NCBI RefSeq assembly: GCF_033955345.1
Contig: NZ_CP138332.1
Span: 682,001 to 746,000 of the forward strand
Reading direction: 5' to 3'
Length of the DNA: 64,000 nucleotides
From: Sphingobacterium bambusae
GTDB taxonomy: Bacteria; Bacteroidota; Bacteroidia; Sphingobacteriales; Sphingobacteriaceae
Below are positions 45,745 to 55,232 of the stretch, in pieces. A model generated the notes under the pieces. It was not told the origin of the DNA. It did not search any database and was given only the letters and a program-made list of their open reading frames with translations. The position numbers and the translations under genes are program-made. How positions within the stretch are numbered: position 1 is the stretch's first letter; each line of letters begins with the position of its first letter.

Positions 45745-48579
45745 CTACTTAGCTTCAGGAATGTGTACAAAGCGCTTAAATGATTTTGCATTAATATAAT
45801 CTTTAGCAGCTTTTTGTATGTCAGTTGCGTTCAACTGATCCAATACATTATCTTCGTTTAGAATTTTAGTCGGATCCTCTTGATTACGATAAATCTCCGT
45901 TAAATAACCTAGCCAGAACCCATTATCACGGACTTTAACCTCATTTTGTCTTTTCTCTTCAGTTTTAAATTTTTGCAAATCGTCGGCAGACACACCATTT
46001 AGTTGCAAATTTTGAATCTCATCCATTGCGGCTTCAATCAATCGGTCCACCGCATCAGTAGAACATCCGAAATTAACAACTATACTGTAGCGGACTTTTG
46101 GAATGCGCACAGTTGATATTGCGACGCTCGGTGTGTAAACACCGCTTTCTTTCTCACGTAAACGCTCCATCAAACGATAGCTTAAAATCTGTTCTAAGGC
46201 ACGCATATTTAAATCTTCAGTTGGATTTGAGACATAATCACCATCAAAAACCAATACAACAGAGGCTTTATCTTCTTTTCCTTTACGTACAGTTTTACTA
46301 ATCAAGCCCCTTGGAGATGTAATACCTAGATTTCTGTAATTTTCCTGACGCTGTATGTTAGGAAGATTTCCTAAGTATCGCGCTAACAGGGGGGTAATTT
46401 CTTCAACTTTAAAACTACCCGTAAACACAAATGTAAAATCACCAGCATCAGCAAAACGATCCTTATAAATCGCTAGGGCTTTAGTTAGATCAATTTCCTT
46501 CAATCGTGCAATCGTTGTTGGTACTCTACGGTAATTGTAACTCCCCATGACTGCTGTTATTGTATCTCTGAATACGTTTTCTGGATTATCGTATCGATTT
46601 TTTATGCTATACTCTGCGTTCGCTAATATTTTCTTGAAAATTTCACTATCCGCTCTTGGTTTATTAAAATACAAGTAAACTAATTGCAACGCAGTCTCCA
46701 AATCTTTAATACTAGACTCACCATTAATACCTTCAAAATAATCATTGATGTAAGGGCTGACTTGAACCTGCTTACCCGTCAAAACGTTTGACAACTCTAT
46801 CGGGTCAAATTGTCCTAATCCGGAAGCTCCTAATATACCTACAGCGCTTCGGGCAGACTCAAACTCAGCATCAGGATACAAAGATGTCCCACCAGTGCTG
46901 AAAGATCTAAATTGAATAGCATCATTTTGAAAATCAGTAGGCTTTAATACTACCTTTACACCGTTGGATAATGTTAATTCAGTAATACCTAAACCCTTTA
47001 TTTCCAACTTAGAAGAAATTTGCCCCATATTTGGGATATTGGCTAAAAGTTTATCAGCAATAATTTTATCGACATAAGGTTCGCCAGCTGTCTTATCCCC
47101 ATTTGCTAGCCACTGCAGAACAGTAGTTTCATTAGGCATGGTCACACTTTCTTTTTCCGGACCGGTAATAATGATATCACGATCTGTATCCGTAATCAAT
47201 TTTTTCGTCTCGTGATTAACTGTCCGAAGTGACATAGTGTCCAAGCTTTCGATCACCCACTTATATTCGGCGTCTATGCCAGGAGCCAATTCGCCTGTCG
47301 TAAAATTTCGTTGATATTCAGCGACAAATTGTGCTGAACTACGCTTTTCTTTTTCGGCCAAAATGCGATCCATTGACGAGCGGAAATTTACTTTTGCACG
47401 ATCTAATTCTGCCTGCGTAAATCCAAATTTGGCTATTCGAGCTATTTCTGTCCATCCCGCTTCTACAGCCTCGCGAAGTTTTCCTTCTTTAGGAGATACC
47501 GTAAGTGATAGTGCCGCTATATTGGAAACTAAACTTCCATAACTTGCATCTAAACCTATCATCGGAATATTTGGATTTTGTCCATATTCAGCAATACGTG
47601 TGGTTATTAATTGACTTGCAAGGCTACGAACAATGCTTGTTTTAAATGATTGCAGACTATTGGGAACGATCCCCTCATGTTTGAAATGCAAGACGAAACT
47701 GATCTTTGGTATTTCCGGATCAGTTATCGTAATAAACTGGTTTCTTCCCTTTAACTGTATCCGGAAATCTTTTCTTGGTTTAGGATTTTTAGGCATTTTC
47801 AGATCAGCAAAAAGAGTCTTCACTTGTTGTTCGATCTGGGAGGCATCAATATCACCTACAACGATCAATGCTTGCAAATCTGGACGATACCACTCTTGGT
47901 AAAAGGATACAATATCTTCTCTTCTAAAGTTATTTAACACATCTTCTGTACCGATAGGCAGACGTTGAGCATAGATACTGCCGTTTAATAGTATGGGTAA
48001 TGTTTTCTCGGACACGCGTTGTTCAGCTCCTTGACGCAATCGTTTCTCTTCCAAAATCACCCCCCGTTCCTTGAGTAGTTCCTCAGGTGTTAACAACAGC
48101 CCTTGAGCCCAATCGCGCATAATTTGAAGGCCATTATCGAATAAGTTCTTGTCATCCGTCGGAATGGGCAACTGATACACTGTCTCATCAAAAGAAGTAT
48201 AGGCGTTAAGGTCTGACCCAAATCTAACGCCAGACTTTTGCAGATAGTTAATCAGCTCATTCTTTGGAAAGTGAGTTGTACCATTAAAAGCCATATGCTC
48301 TAAAAAGTGAGCTAAACCGCGTTGCGTTTCGGTTTCTAATACGGAACCGACTTTGTTGATTAGGTACAATTGCGCCCTTTGTTTAGGCTCATCGTTATGC
48401 CTAATATAATATGTAAAACCATTAGCTAGCTTACCGTACTTGACATGAGGATCTAATCCTATCTCTTGGGCTGCAGCGGAATGCGCATATAGGGAGATTA
48501 GTGCTACCATCGCCATTAGCATGTAGGACCAACCTGTAAAAGGTCCACTGTAGCTTATTTTATTCATTAATTTATGCAT
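45745..48579 (-). CDS. M16 (insulinase/pitrilysin) family zinc peptidase, locus B
   Basis: A 944-residue exported protein with a signal-like N-terminus (YMLMAMVALISLYAHSAAAQ). The zinc motif H91-FLE-H95 is followed by ERGVILEE, whose E171 is 76 residues from H95 and suits the third ligand. It has two duplicated M16 halves, as in single-chain pitrilysin-type peptidases, which cleave peptides inside a closed chamber. It is the intact counterpart of the frameshifted gene in locus A and the last gene of locus B. A hairpin lies before it, so it may be expressed less than, or apart from, the upstream genes. The substrate is presumably a peptide in the periplasm or at the surface. Confidence 0.94.
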   Translation of the reverse strand: MHKLMNKISYSGPFTGWSYMLMAMVALISLYAHSAAAQEIGLDPHVKYGKLANGFTYYIRHNDEPKQRAQLYLINKVGSVLETETQRGLAHFLEHMAFNGTTHFPKNELINYLQKSGVRFGSDLNAYTSFDETVYQLPIPTDDKNLFDNGLQIMRDWAQGLLLTPEELLKERGVILEEKRLRQGAEQRVSEKTLPILLNGSIYAQRLPIGTEDVLNNFRREDIVSFYQEWYRPDLQALIVVGDIDASQIEQQVKTLFADLKMPKNPKPRKDFRIQLKGRNQFITITDPEIPKISFVLHFKHEGIVPNSLQSFKTSIVRSLASQLITTRIAEYGQNPNIPMIGLDASYGSLVSNIAALSLTVSPKEGKLREAVEAGWTEIARIAKFGFTQAELDRAKVNFRSSMDRILAEKEKRSSAQFVAEYQRNFTTGELAPGIDAEYKWVIESLDTMSLRTVNHETKKLITDTDRDIIITGPEKESVTMPNETTVLQWLANGDKTAGEPYVDKIIADKLLANIPNMGQISSKLEIKGLGITELTLSNGVKVVLKPTDFQNDAIQFRSFSTGGTSLYPDAEFESARSAVGILGASGLGQFDPIELSNVLTGKQVQVSPYINDYFEGINGESSIKDLETALQLVYLYFNKPRADSEIFKKILANAEYSIKNRYDNPENVFRDTITAVMGSYNYRRVPTTIARLKEIDLTKALAIYKDRFADAGDFTFVFTGSFKVEEITPLLARYLGNLPNIQRQENYRNLGITSPRGLISKTVRKGKEDKASVVLVFDGDYVSNPTEDLNMRALEQILSYRLMERLREKESGVYTPSVAISTVRIPKVRYSIVVNFGCSTDAVDRLIEAAMDEIQNLQLNGVSADDLQKFKTEEKRQNEVKVRDNGFWLGYLTEIYRNQEDPTKILNEDNVLDQLNATDIQKAAKDYINAKSFKRFVHIPEAK

Positions 48580-48668
48580 TGATAAAATATTTTATAATTA
48601 GATCGTTTTGAAACAATCATTCAAAACTGGTAATAATACACCTAGATAATATGATGTAAACTGCGGGA

Positions 48669-48712
48669 ATTAGATGTATAAGCAGTGCGTATTTAATTGC
48701 TCAACATCTAAT
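48669..48712. repeat. Intercistronic inverted repeat before the locus B peptidase
   Basis: ATTAGATGT (48669-48677) and ACATCTAAT (48704-48712), with AGCA/TGCT inside. No T-run. It lies between the thioredoxin-fold gene and the M16 gene. Confidence 0.55.
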
Positions 48713-48722
48713 CACTAAACTT

Positions 48723-49826
48723 TTATTTCATCAAATCGTGAATACAAATTGATAACTCATCACCGAAAAGATTCTTAGCTACAATGTAACCCTTACTATC
48801 CAATAAAAAATTTTGCGGTAAAGTATTGATATCATACAAGTTAGAAACAAAATTCCTATTCCACCCTTTCAAATCAGATAGCTGTACCCACGACGCTTTA
48901 TCAATATTAATAGCTTTGAGCCATTCATCGCGATCTTCGTCAAAGGAAACAGCTACAACAGAAAAGCCTTTAGATCTGTACTTTTCATAAATCGGTAAAA
49001 TAGCGATATTTTCTTTGCGACCAGAGGGACTTCCAGCCATCCAAAAATGTACTAATGTATATTTTTCCCCCAAGACGGATGAAAGTTTGACCTTTCTCCC
49101 ACTTCTATCTGGTTGCTCGAAATCCGTAAAGATTTCACCGATAGCGGTTAATTTTTTCTTTGCCAATAGATCTGTAATTTGCTCACCCATTTTAGAAGAT
49201 TTGATCTGAGGACTTAAATTATTAAACAAAGAGAGCCCTTCTTTATAAGCAACAGCATTTTTTGTTAAAAGAGCATTTAAGGGCTCCAAAACTATATAAA
49301 GCTCGCCATGATTTCGTACGAAATCTTTATTTGCAGATATATTTTCAGCTAACTTGGAATTCCATTGCTGCTGGATCAGCAGCGTCTCGGCTGTATCCTT
49401 CTGTTTTTGAGCAATAGCGAATTTTTGATTTAGATCTTTAAAATAAAGAGCATCTTTTTTCTCTTTTATTTGTAAAATTTCAAATGCTTCCTGATTGGCG
49501 CCGCCATTAATTTTTACGGTTCCATATTTATCTCCGTTAAGAGTAGTCTTCCCCTGTTCAAGTATAAAATCTGACCGCCACCGATCTGTTTTGCTGTACA
49601 GCGTAGCTTTGACTGGATGCGGCACCTTGGAGCTGAAAGAAAAAATGCCCTCACTCGTAAGCGCTGCGGAATCCAAACTATATTTGCCGTAATCGTCGGT
49701 ATATGTTAGATAAATCTTGGAAGATGTCAAGCCAGTGACTTTTCCTTCCAACGTAAATTGTTCCTGTGCGAGAACCAATGTCGGGAACAAAAATATGAAG
49801 TAAGCAACTATATTGTTTAAAATCAT
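48723..49826 (-). CDS. DUF4369/thioredoxin-fold protein lacking both active-site cysteines
   Basis: A 367-residue exported protein with a signal peptide (FIFLFPTLVLAQ), an N-terminal DUF4369-like beta domain (FTLEGKVTGLTSSKIYL), a helical middle and a C-terminal TlpA/AhpC-like thioredoxin fold. Where its relatives have W-x-x-W-C-x-x-C-R, it reads FWMAGSPSGRKEN: the two cysteines are replaced by Ser266 and Gly269, while the flanking Trp, Arg and Lys-Glu-Asn and the later DINTLPQNFLLD (cis-Pro region) are kept. It cannot do thiol-disulfide exchange by the normal mechanism; a binding or chaperone role is possible. It starts seven bases after the FG-GAP stop, in the same operon. Confidence 0.88.
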   Translation of the reverse strand: MILNNIVAYFIFLFPTLVLAQEQFTLEGKVTGLTSSKIYLTYTDDYGKYSLDSAALTSEGIFSFSSKVPHPVKATLYSKTDRWRSDFILEQGKTTLNGDKYGTVKINGGANQEAFEILQIKEKKDALYFKDLNQKFAIAQKQKDTAETLLIQQQWNSKLAENISANKDFVRNHGELYIVLEPLNALLTKNAVAYKEGLSLFNNLSPQIKSSKMGEQITDLLAKKKLTAIGEIFTDFEQPDRSGRKVKLSSVLGEKYTLVHFWMAGSPSGRKENIAILPIYEKYRSKGFSVVAVSFDEDRDEWLKAINIDKASWVQLSDLKGWNRNFVSNLYDINTLPQNFLLDSKGYIVAKNLFGDELSICIHDLMK

Positions 49827-49833
49827 CTTATAT

Positions 49834-51684
49834 TTACTTTAGGTAATTGATTGAAAGATCGATGTGTGCTTGTTGTGGAGGCAAGCACTGCATACTATTA
49901 CAGCTCTGATACTCAATATCAACAGCAAAGTTGTATTCTCCTGCCTTTACATTAGTATCAATAGCACGGACGCGCTGCACGAAAGACACTTGCCCAGTAT
50001 ATACGTCGCTTGGTCCTTTACGGTGTGATGCTGGAGTTTGTAATGGACCTACCTTTTCAAACTCTTTGGGTAACTGTAAATTGATAACTGTAGGAATCCA
50101 TCCAGCTTTTAAATTGGCATCCGTACTTGCATATCCGTACCAATCCCTTTCGAACGTCACCATAACACGGACATCAAATGTATCCAAGGAATGAATATAG
50201 GTGGGAGTTGTTACCTCATACGACACTTGTTCGTGACCTCCTTTTTGCTTCAATTCCCTCTGAGGAGGCATAATCTCCTCGTGCGCAATAACTCCACGAA
50301 TGGGTATTGCAGTTGACTTATTTCGCTCACCAAGCATCACATAGATAAAGCCTCGGTGACGAAGTGTTAAATATTTTTGGTCTGTCAGCTTGCCCATATA
50401 ATAATCTTTCAATAAAGGATTGGAAGCAACTTTCAACTTTAAACTGTCTAACCCACCTGACCAAGCAATGGCCAAACCTGCGTCTTTGCCGGGTGCCTCT
50501 ATACCAAAATCGTTTAAATACCCCCATGTGGTCAAGGAATCTACCTCAAAACCATTAACAGTAGGAATAGATATGCCTATTAATAGATCATTAACACCAT
50601 CGTTGTTGTAATCCACCACTGATATATTAGGTTGGCAACCAGGAAATGTTTTGTAAGCGTCCGGGAGTGTAAATAAGGCTTTCGCATCTTCAAAACGCAG
50701 ACCTTTGTCGGTTTGTACCCCACGAAAGAACACCACTGGATCTTTGGCCTTTTTGTTTCCATAAAGATGCGTGACCAATAAGTCCAAAATTCCGTCACCA
50801 TCCCAATCTACTGGCGTAATAAAACTTTTGTATACTCCAGCGTAGTGTGGAGCTTTATATTCGGCAAAAGCTTTATCAATTTGCTCTTTCGTAGGCTTGA
50901 TTACAGATATAGGAAAGCCGTCGATACCTAAAATATTTTTACGAAGACCAAACTTAGGATGCTCTTTCGTCCCTTCGTTCAGTGCAACACGCAATTCGCC
51001 AAATCCACCGACAAACATATCTGATAGACCATCACCATTGAAATCTGCGAAACTAACGGAGGTATAGTTCCAGTAGTCGTTGCTACGTGGATCGGATGCG
51101 TCATAATTTTCGTTCATTTGCCCATCCTCGTACCCCGCTTGCTCCACAAATACCCGCTTTTGGAATCCATCCATAGATCCTGCCCAAAGCGATACCTTTC
51201 CAGGATTGTACTGACCACTTAAGATATCCAAATATCCATCTCCATTGATATCGACAACACGGGGATGTATTCCCATACAGCACCATTGGTGGTTGCTAAT
51301 CGTATTCCCGTTGGTATCTTTTGCATAGAAATATTCACCTGTGAACTTGGGCTTCTTCTTAGTACCAATATTTAGGTACACTTTAATATTAGATCCAGTC
51401 TCGCCAGTCTCAAACTCGCCTACGATCAAATCGAGCTTTCCATCACCATTCCAATCATAAAGCGTCGGGTATGCTAGACCATGTTTCTCGGTACGAATAT
51501 CTTGTAAGGTTCCGTTTACCAAAGTTGGCTGACCAAGTACCGGAGCTCCCGCGATAGCGGTGTTGACAGGCTTTGGAATCACTGGGATTCCGTATGTCCG
51601 AGGTTCGTTTTGAGCTGAGGCCATGCTTGCCTTTAAAACAAGAAGAGCAAAGTACCCAAGATGTTTAATAATAGTTTTATGCAT
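49834..51684 (-). CDS. Exported FG-GAP/VCBS-repeat protein with C-terminal DsbD-alpha-like domain
   Basis: A 616-residue protein with a signal peptide (GYFALLVLKASMASAQ). Repeated calcium-type blades are visible: YDWNGDGKLDLIVGEF, VDINGDGYLDILSGQY, ADFNGDGLSDMFVGGF, VDWDGDGILDLLV and VDYNNDGVNDLLIG, which make an integrin-like propeller. The last 130 residues differ and end in EYQSC595NSMQC600LPPQ. This resembles the DsbD N-terminal domain (YQxC-x-x-x-x-C-PP), which passes electrons to periplasmic partners. Its start touches the TlpA stop, so the two are translationally linked, which supports a redox pairing. The DsbD-like call rests on this motif alone. Confidence 0.75.
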   Translation of the reverse strand: MHKTIIKHLGYFALLVLKASMASAQNEPRTYGIPVIPKPVNTAIAGAPVLGQPTLVNGTLQDIRTEKHGLAYPTLYDWNGDGKLDLIVGEFETGETGSNIKVYLNIGTKKKPKFTGEYFYAKDTNGNTISNHQWCCMGIHPRVVDINGDGYLDILSGQYNPGKVSLWAGSMDGFQKRVFVEQAGYEDGQMNENYDASDPRSNDYWNYTSVSFADFNGDGLSDMFVGGFGELRVALNEGTKEHPKFGLRKNILGIDGFPISVIKPTKEQIDKAFAEYKAPHYAGVYKSFITPVDWDGDGILDLLVTHLYGNKKAKDPVVFFRGVQTDKGLRFEDAKALFTLPDAYKTFPGCQPNISVVDYNNDGVNDLLIGISIPTVNGFEVDSLTTWGYLNDFGIEAPGKDAGLAIAWSGGLDSLKLKVASNPLLKDYYMGKLTDQKYLTLRHRGFIYVMLGERNKSTAIPIRGVIAHEEIMPPQRELKQKGGHEQVSYEVTTPTYIHSLDTFDVRVMVTFERDWYGYASTDANLKAGWIPTVINLQLPKEFEKVGPLQTPASHRKGPSDVYTGQVSFVQRVRAIDTNVKAGEYNFAVDIEYQSCNSMQCLPPQQAHIDLSINYLK

Positions 51685-52749
51685 CTATTTTCGGTATTGT
51701 TCTAGTTGATTATTAAACATCTTCTCCATCATTTCGTCTTTCTTTTCTTGCGTATTAAGTAATGACAAGCCATCTTCCAGAGCTTGAATAGCCAAATGCT
51801 TATGCCCCATTTCAAGCATTATTTTTGCTACTGTACTGTAAAGAAAAACATCGTTGTTTTTTAAATTGTATTTGCTTAACAAAGCTGTATACAAAGCATT
51901 TGGAGTAGTAAGATTTGCAGAATCTGCCGTGCCAAATGTTTCGGCAAGTGCGTACAAATCTGTCGACAATAAAGTCGCTATTTTAAGTGTCTTTTTGATC
52001 TCTTCATCGCTTTTCATGTTGACAAATAGATTTATCTTATCCTTGATCAATTGATTTTCGGCTTTCTTTAATTCATATTGATATTTATCCGTTAACAAAA
52101 GGGCTTTAAATAGATCACCTTTTTCTGTTGCTAGCTCAATATCTTTTCTGGAAACCATCTTACTTTCCAAAGCGATCTCTGTGAATGCTGCGATTTCCGC
52201 CGCAGTTTTAGATGTCCAAGAATCCCAACGTCCGCGTATGTATCCATTATCATCAATCAAAAGGACAGTAGGATTAGAAGCGTTCAATGCCATTCCAAAA
52301 ACATCATTGTTCTTAGTCATTGGGAATCCATACTCATGTTCTTTCCAGTAAGCAATGGGATCAGTTCTTTTATTGACCACATCTTCGCGGAAAAGGACCC
52401 CTAACATCTGAAAGTCTTCTCTATCCTGAAACTTACGCAATGAGCTATCGATTTCTGCCGTAAGCATACGACAGGGCGCGCACCAAGTTGCCCAAAAATC
52501 CAACAATAAAAACTTACCTTTCGTATTGTCATTAGTAAAAACCCGACCATCAGGAGTTTCAAGATTAAACACGGGCAATTGTTCACCAACATGTAGATCA
52601 CCTCCATGCATACCTGCAGACGTATAGACCTTTATCCCACTTAAATCTTTGATAGGCAGTGGAATGTCTAACATTTGTGCTTGCGTAAGCGATCCCATCA
52701 GTGATAGCATCACACTAAAGGCTATTCTTATCTTCTGCTTATTTTTCAT
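51685..52749 (-). CDS. TlpA-like exported thioredoxin
   Basis: A 354-residue protein with a signal peptide (IAFSVMLSLMGSLTQAQ), one thioredoxin domain with WATWC90APC93 and the cis-Pro segment NASNPTVLLID, and a helical C-terminal extension of about 170 residues. It corresponds to the first half of the two-domain protein in locus A. The expected role is reducing disulfides in the envelope. It precedes the FG-GAP/DsbD-like gene without a gap. Confidence 0.9.
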   Translation of the reverse strand: MKNKQKIRIAFSVMLSLMGSLTQAQMLDIPLPIKDLSGIKVYTSAGMHGGDLHVGEQLPVFNLETPDGRVFTNDNTKGKFLLLDFWATWCAPCRMLTAEIDSSLRKFQDREDFQMLGVLFREDVVNKRTDPIAYWKEHEYGFPMTKNNDVFGMALNASNPTVLLIDDNGYIRGRWDSWTSKTAAEIAAFTEIALESKMVSRKDIELATEKGDLFKALLLTDKYQYELKKAENQLIKDKINLFVNMKSDEEIKKTLKIATLLSTDLYALAETFGTADSANLTTPNALYTALLSKYNLKNNDVFLYSTVAKIMLEMGHKHLAIQALEDGLSLLNTQEKKDEMMEKMFNNQLEQYRK

Positions 52750-52769
52750 ACAATCTTTACTTTTTAATA

Positions 52770-52809
52770 ATGTAACACATTCATTGATCTAATAATAAAT
52801 GTGTTACAT
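52770..52809. repeat. Intercistronic hairpin before the locus B TlpA gene
   Basis: ATGTAACACATT (52770-52781) and AATGTGTTACAT (52798-52809), a perfect 12-bp stem. It may partly end the SusCD transcript before the downstream redox genes. Confidence 0.65.
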
Positions 52810-52826
52810 AAAATTTTCACAAAATC

Positions 52827-54479
52827 TTACCAGCCACCACCCCAGCCGCCGCCTGAACTCACTTTAACCGCAGCAGTTTTGATATCTACGTCGTAAATTT
52901 CACCAAAAGTTTTTCCAACCGTTCCATCTCCAGCAAAAATAGTGGGCGTCAAAAGTGCACCGTTATTGATATCATACCGGTAGGCGTAGATTTTACCAGC
53001 GCCTTGCGGATTTTTCGTTGATACAATCAATAAACTATTCGAATATTGATAGTTATCAGTAGGATTCATACCAGAACCTTCAGGATTTTCATATTTCACA
53101 ATTTTCATCATAGTAATCTCCTCATTGCCATAATCCGTAATTTGATTGGCAGTGATGCCATTTACATATGAAAATCTGTAAAGCTTATTATTGCTAGCAC
53201 AATAATTAACATTCGCTCCTCCACCAAAAGCATAAAATCGAATTGCATTTATTTCGGGCAACGTAGATAAACTATATTTTCCCTGCAAAACTTTCCCGAG
53301 TTCATTTGTATACAAGTTTAAATCCAACAGAAAAAACTCATCAGCTCCGGCACCTTTCATCACTGCGATCGTAGAGGAATTCACAGTGCGTAGCTCTAGG
53401 TGCAATAGATCTGCCTTAGTGTCTGTCAAACTAAAATTCTGAGTGGTTGACTCGGAAGATGGAAACTTATTAAGCAAAAAGCTGCTTGTGCTAGGCGCTG
53501 AATAGATAAAAGAGCGGCTAAGTTGATCAAATGCTATAAATCCCACGCTTCCTTTTCGAATTAATTGTACAAAGGGAGCTGCATGGTAAGAAAAGTTGTT
53601 ACCAACCATAGGTCCATACATAAGGCCATAGAAAAGTCGTCCCTCATCAATTAGGGCAACTCCTGGATTAGACGTCAAAGCTCCCATACGTTCAAAAGCC
53701 TGTAGCTTTCCAGATGCATCGCTTGGATTGGTCATCAAGGCAGAATAGCTTAGGTTAGTGTTCTCGAGGTTTTCATACTTAGTGCGCAGTCCTACCTGAT
53801 CGGTGATGATATAGACATTACTGGATCCAACCGTGTAGGTCCCGAAATCCTCTCGCTGTCCTACTCTTGTTACTTTGATTCCACGACCCCTAATCCTATT
53901 ACCACCGTTGAAGCTAGAGTATAAATTTGAGATAATCTCATTTCCGGCAAACGTCATGCTTGTTTTTGCAAATAAAGGATGATCAATAATACCGACATCC
54001 GAACTCGTCCCGTCACCGTGCAAAACCATTAGGCCCAAGTACTCTCTTGAACTTTCGGCGACTACGGTGATAATTCTAGAATACTGCCTGTTTGCATCCA
54101 TATTTTTCTCATCTCGCGCCCGATTTTTGTTTTCAACAGCAAGACGAATGTTGTAGGCAGCAGCTGTAGGCATGATAGCATTACCTCCAACTTGGTAATT
54201 CAATACTTTTCCCTGTTGCATGGGAATATATTTAAACTCATCTTTTGACCATATTTGCCACTCATAACTTAAATCACTTTCATTTCCGCTATATACAATG
54301 CTAGGTTCAATGTGTAATACAGACTCGTTGAGCACAACGTTATAGACTGTCGAGGATAGAGCTATTTGAACAGTATCACCAAGAGAACTGTAGTCATAAT
54401 TACCCTTGTCCTTAAAACAGCTTGCAGCCGAAATAAAAATGAGGCAGCATGCGACTAATTTTATAATTAAAATCTTCAC
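52827..54479 (-). CDS. PKD-like family lipoprotein (locus B)
   Basis: A 550-residue lipoprotein with lipobox C21 (SAASCFKDKGNYDY), then SIVYSGNESDLSYEWQIWSK and a probable beta propeller (GFIAFDQLSRSFIYSA, AVMKGAGADEFFLLDL). It ends in an unusual Gly/Trp tail (SSGGGWGGGW). Paralogue of 15149-16861. Presumed surface-exposed partner of the SusCD complex. Confidence 0.85.
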   Translation of the reverse strand: MKILIIKLVACCLIFISAASCFKDKGNYDYSSLGDTVQIALSSTVYNVVLNESVLHIEPSIVYSGNESDLSYEWQIWSKDEFKYIPMQQGKVLNYQVGGNAIMPTAAAYNIRLAVENKNRARDEKNMDANRQYSRIITVVAESSREYLGLMVLHGDGTSSDVGIIDHPLFAKTSMTFAGNEIISNLYSSFNGGNRIRGRGIKVTRVGQREDFGTYTVGSSNVYIITDQVGLRTKYENLENTNLSYSALMTNPSDASGKLQAFERMGALTSNPGVALIDEGRLFYGLMYGPMVGNNFSYHAAPFVQLIRKGSVGFIAFDQLSRSFIYSAPSTSSFLLNKFPSSESTTQNFSLTDTKADLLHLELRTVNSSTIAVMKGAGADEFFLLDLNLYTNELGKVLQGKYSLSTLPEINAIRFYAFGGGANVNYCASNNKLYRFSYVNGITANQITDYGNEEITMMKIVKYENPEGSGMNPTDNYQYSNSLLIVSTKNPQGAGKIYAYRYDINNGALLTPTIFAGDGTVGKTFGEIYDVDIKTAAVKVSSGGGWGGGW

Positions 54480-54513
54480 GTTATTTTCTTTACTTGTAAA
54501 TAAAAAATATTAT

Positions 54514-55230
54514 TTAATCCCCCCAAGATATGCGATCTCCATTCTCATCCCTTGGATAATCTCCGTTTTGCGCTCTATATTCTAGAACTGCAGTCTTGAG
54601 GCGAAACAGTACATAAGGGAAGTCGCCAGGTATATATAGTGGCTGTAAATCGGTTCCAATAACATCTATGTAAAACTGCATTTTTCCGGACGAATAGAGA
54701 ATATTCATAGGTGTGAAGTATAGATCCCACCAAGACGGTTTTTTGAGCTGATCAGAAAAGGCTACTTTATACGTTGTATAAATATCATCTTTATACTGAG
54801 CGCGTTTTAACGAAGTGTCATCTTTAATACTTAACCAAATTGTCCTTGTTTGCGTTTTCAGTTGCCCGGTCCGATAGAGTATTACGTTTGCAGTAGTCGA
54901 AGCTGCTCCTTCTTTAAGTACCACTGGTCGCTGAATTTTAAAATCAACACCTTCTACAGCATTCGTACTATCATCAACTACAAGGTTAATCGCTCGATCT
55001 TCAGAACTTACCTTCCCAATTAAATCAATACGCACTTTTACCGTATCCTCAATAATATTACTTGGTTTTGTGTAGAATGTATAGAAAGATGTATCACCTG
55101 CAAACTTGACATAATCGTCACTCTCGTAACGGACATACTCTTTCTCGCAAGAGACAAAAACTGATGACGACACGGCCATAAAAACCACGTAAGTCACTAT
55201 TTGTAAGGGTCTGTATAACTTTATTCTCAT
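54514..55230 (-). CDS. DUF4843 domain lipoprotein (locus B)
   Basis: A 238-residue lipoprotein with C28 in VFVSCEKE, then YESDDYVKFAGDTSFYTF and the central VEGVDFKIQRP. It ends in DENGDRISWGD, almost the same as its locus A paralogue. It starts two bases after the SusD stop. Function unknown. Confidence 0.87.
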   Translation of the reverse strand: MRIKLYRPLQIVTYVVFMAVSSSVFVSCEKEYVRYESDDYVKFAGDTSFYTFYTKPSNIIEDTVKVRIDLIGKVSSEDRAINLVVDDSTNAVEGVDFKIQRPVVLKEGAASTTANVILYRTGQLKTQTRTIWLSIKDDTSLKRAQYKDDIYTTYKVAFSDQLKKPSWWDLYFTPMNILYSSGKMQFYIDVIGTDLQPLYIPGDFPYVLFRLKTAVLEYRAQNGDYPRDENGDRISWGD

Positions 55231-55232
55231 GA

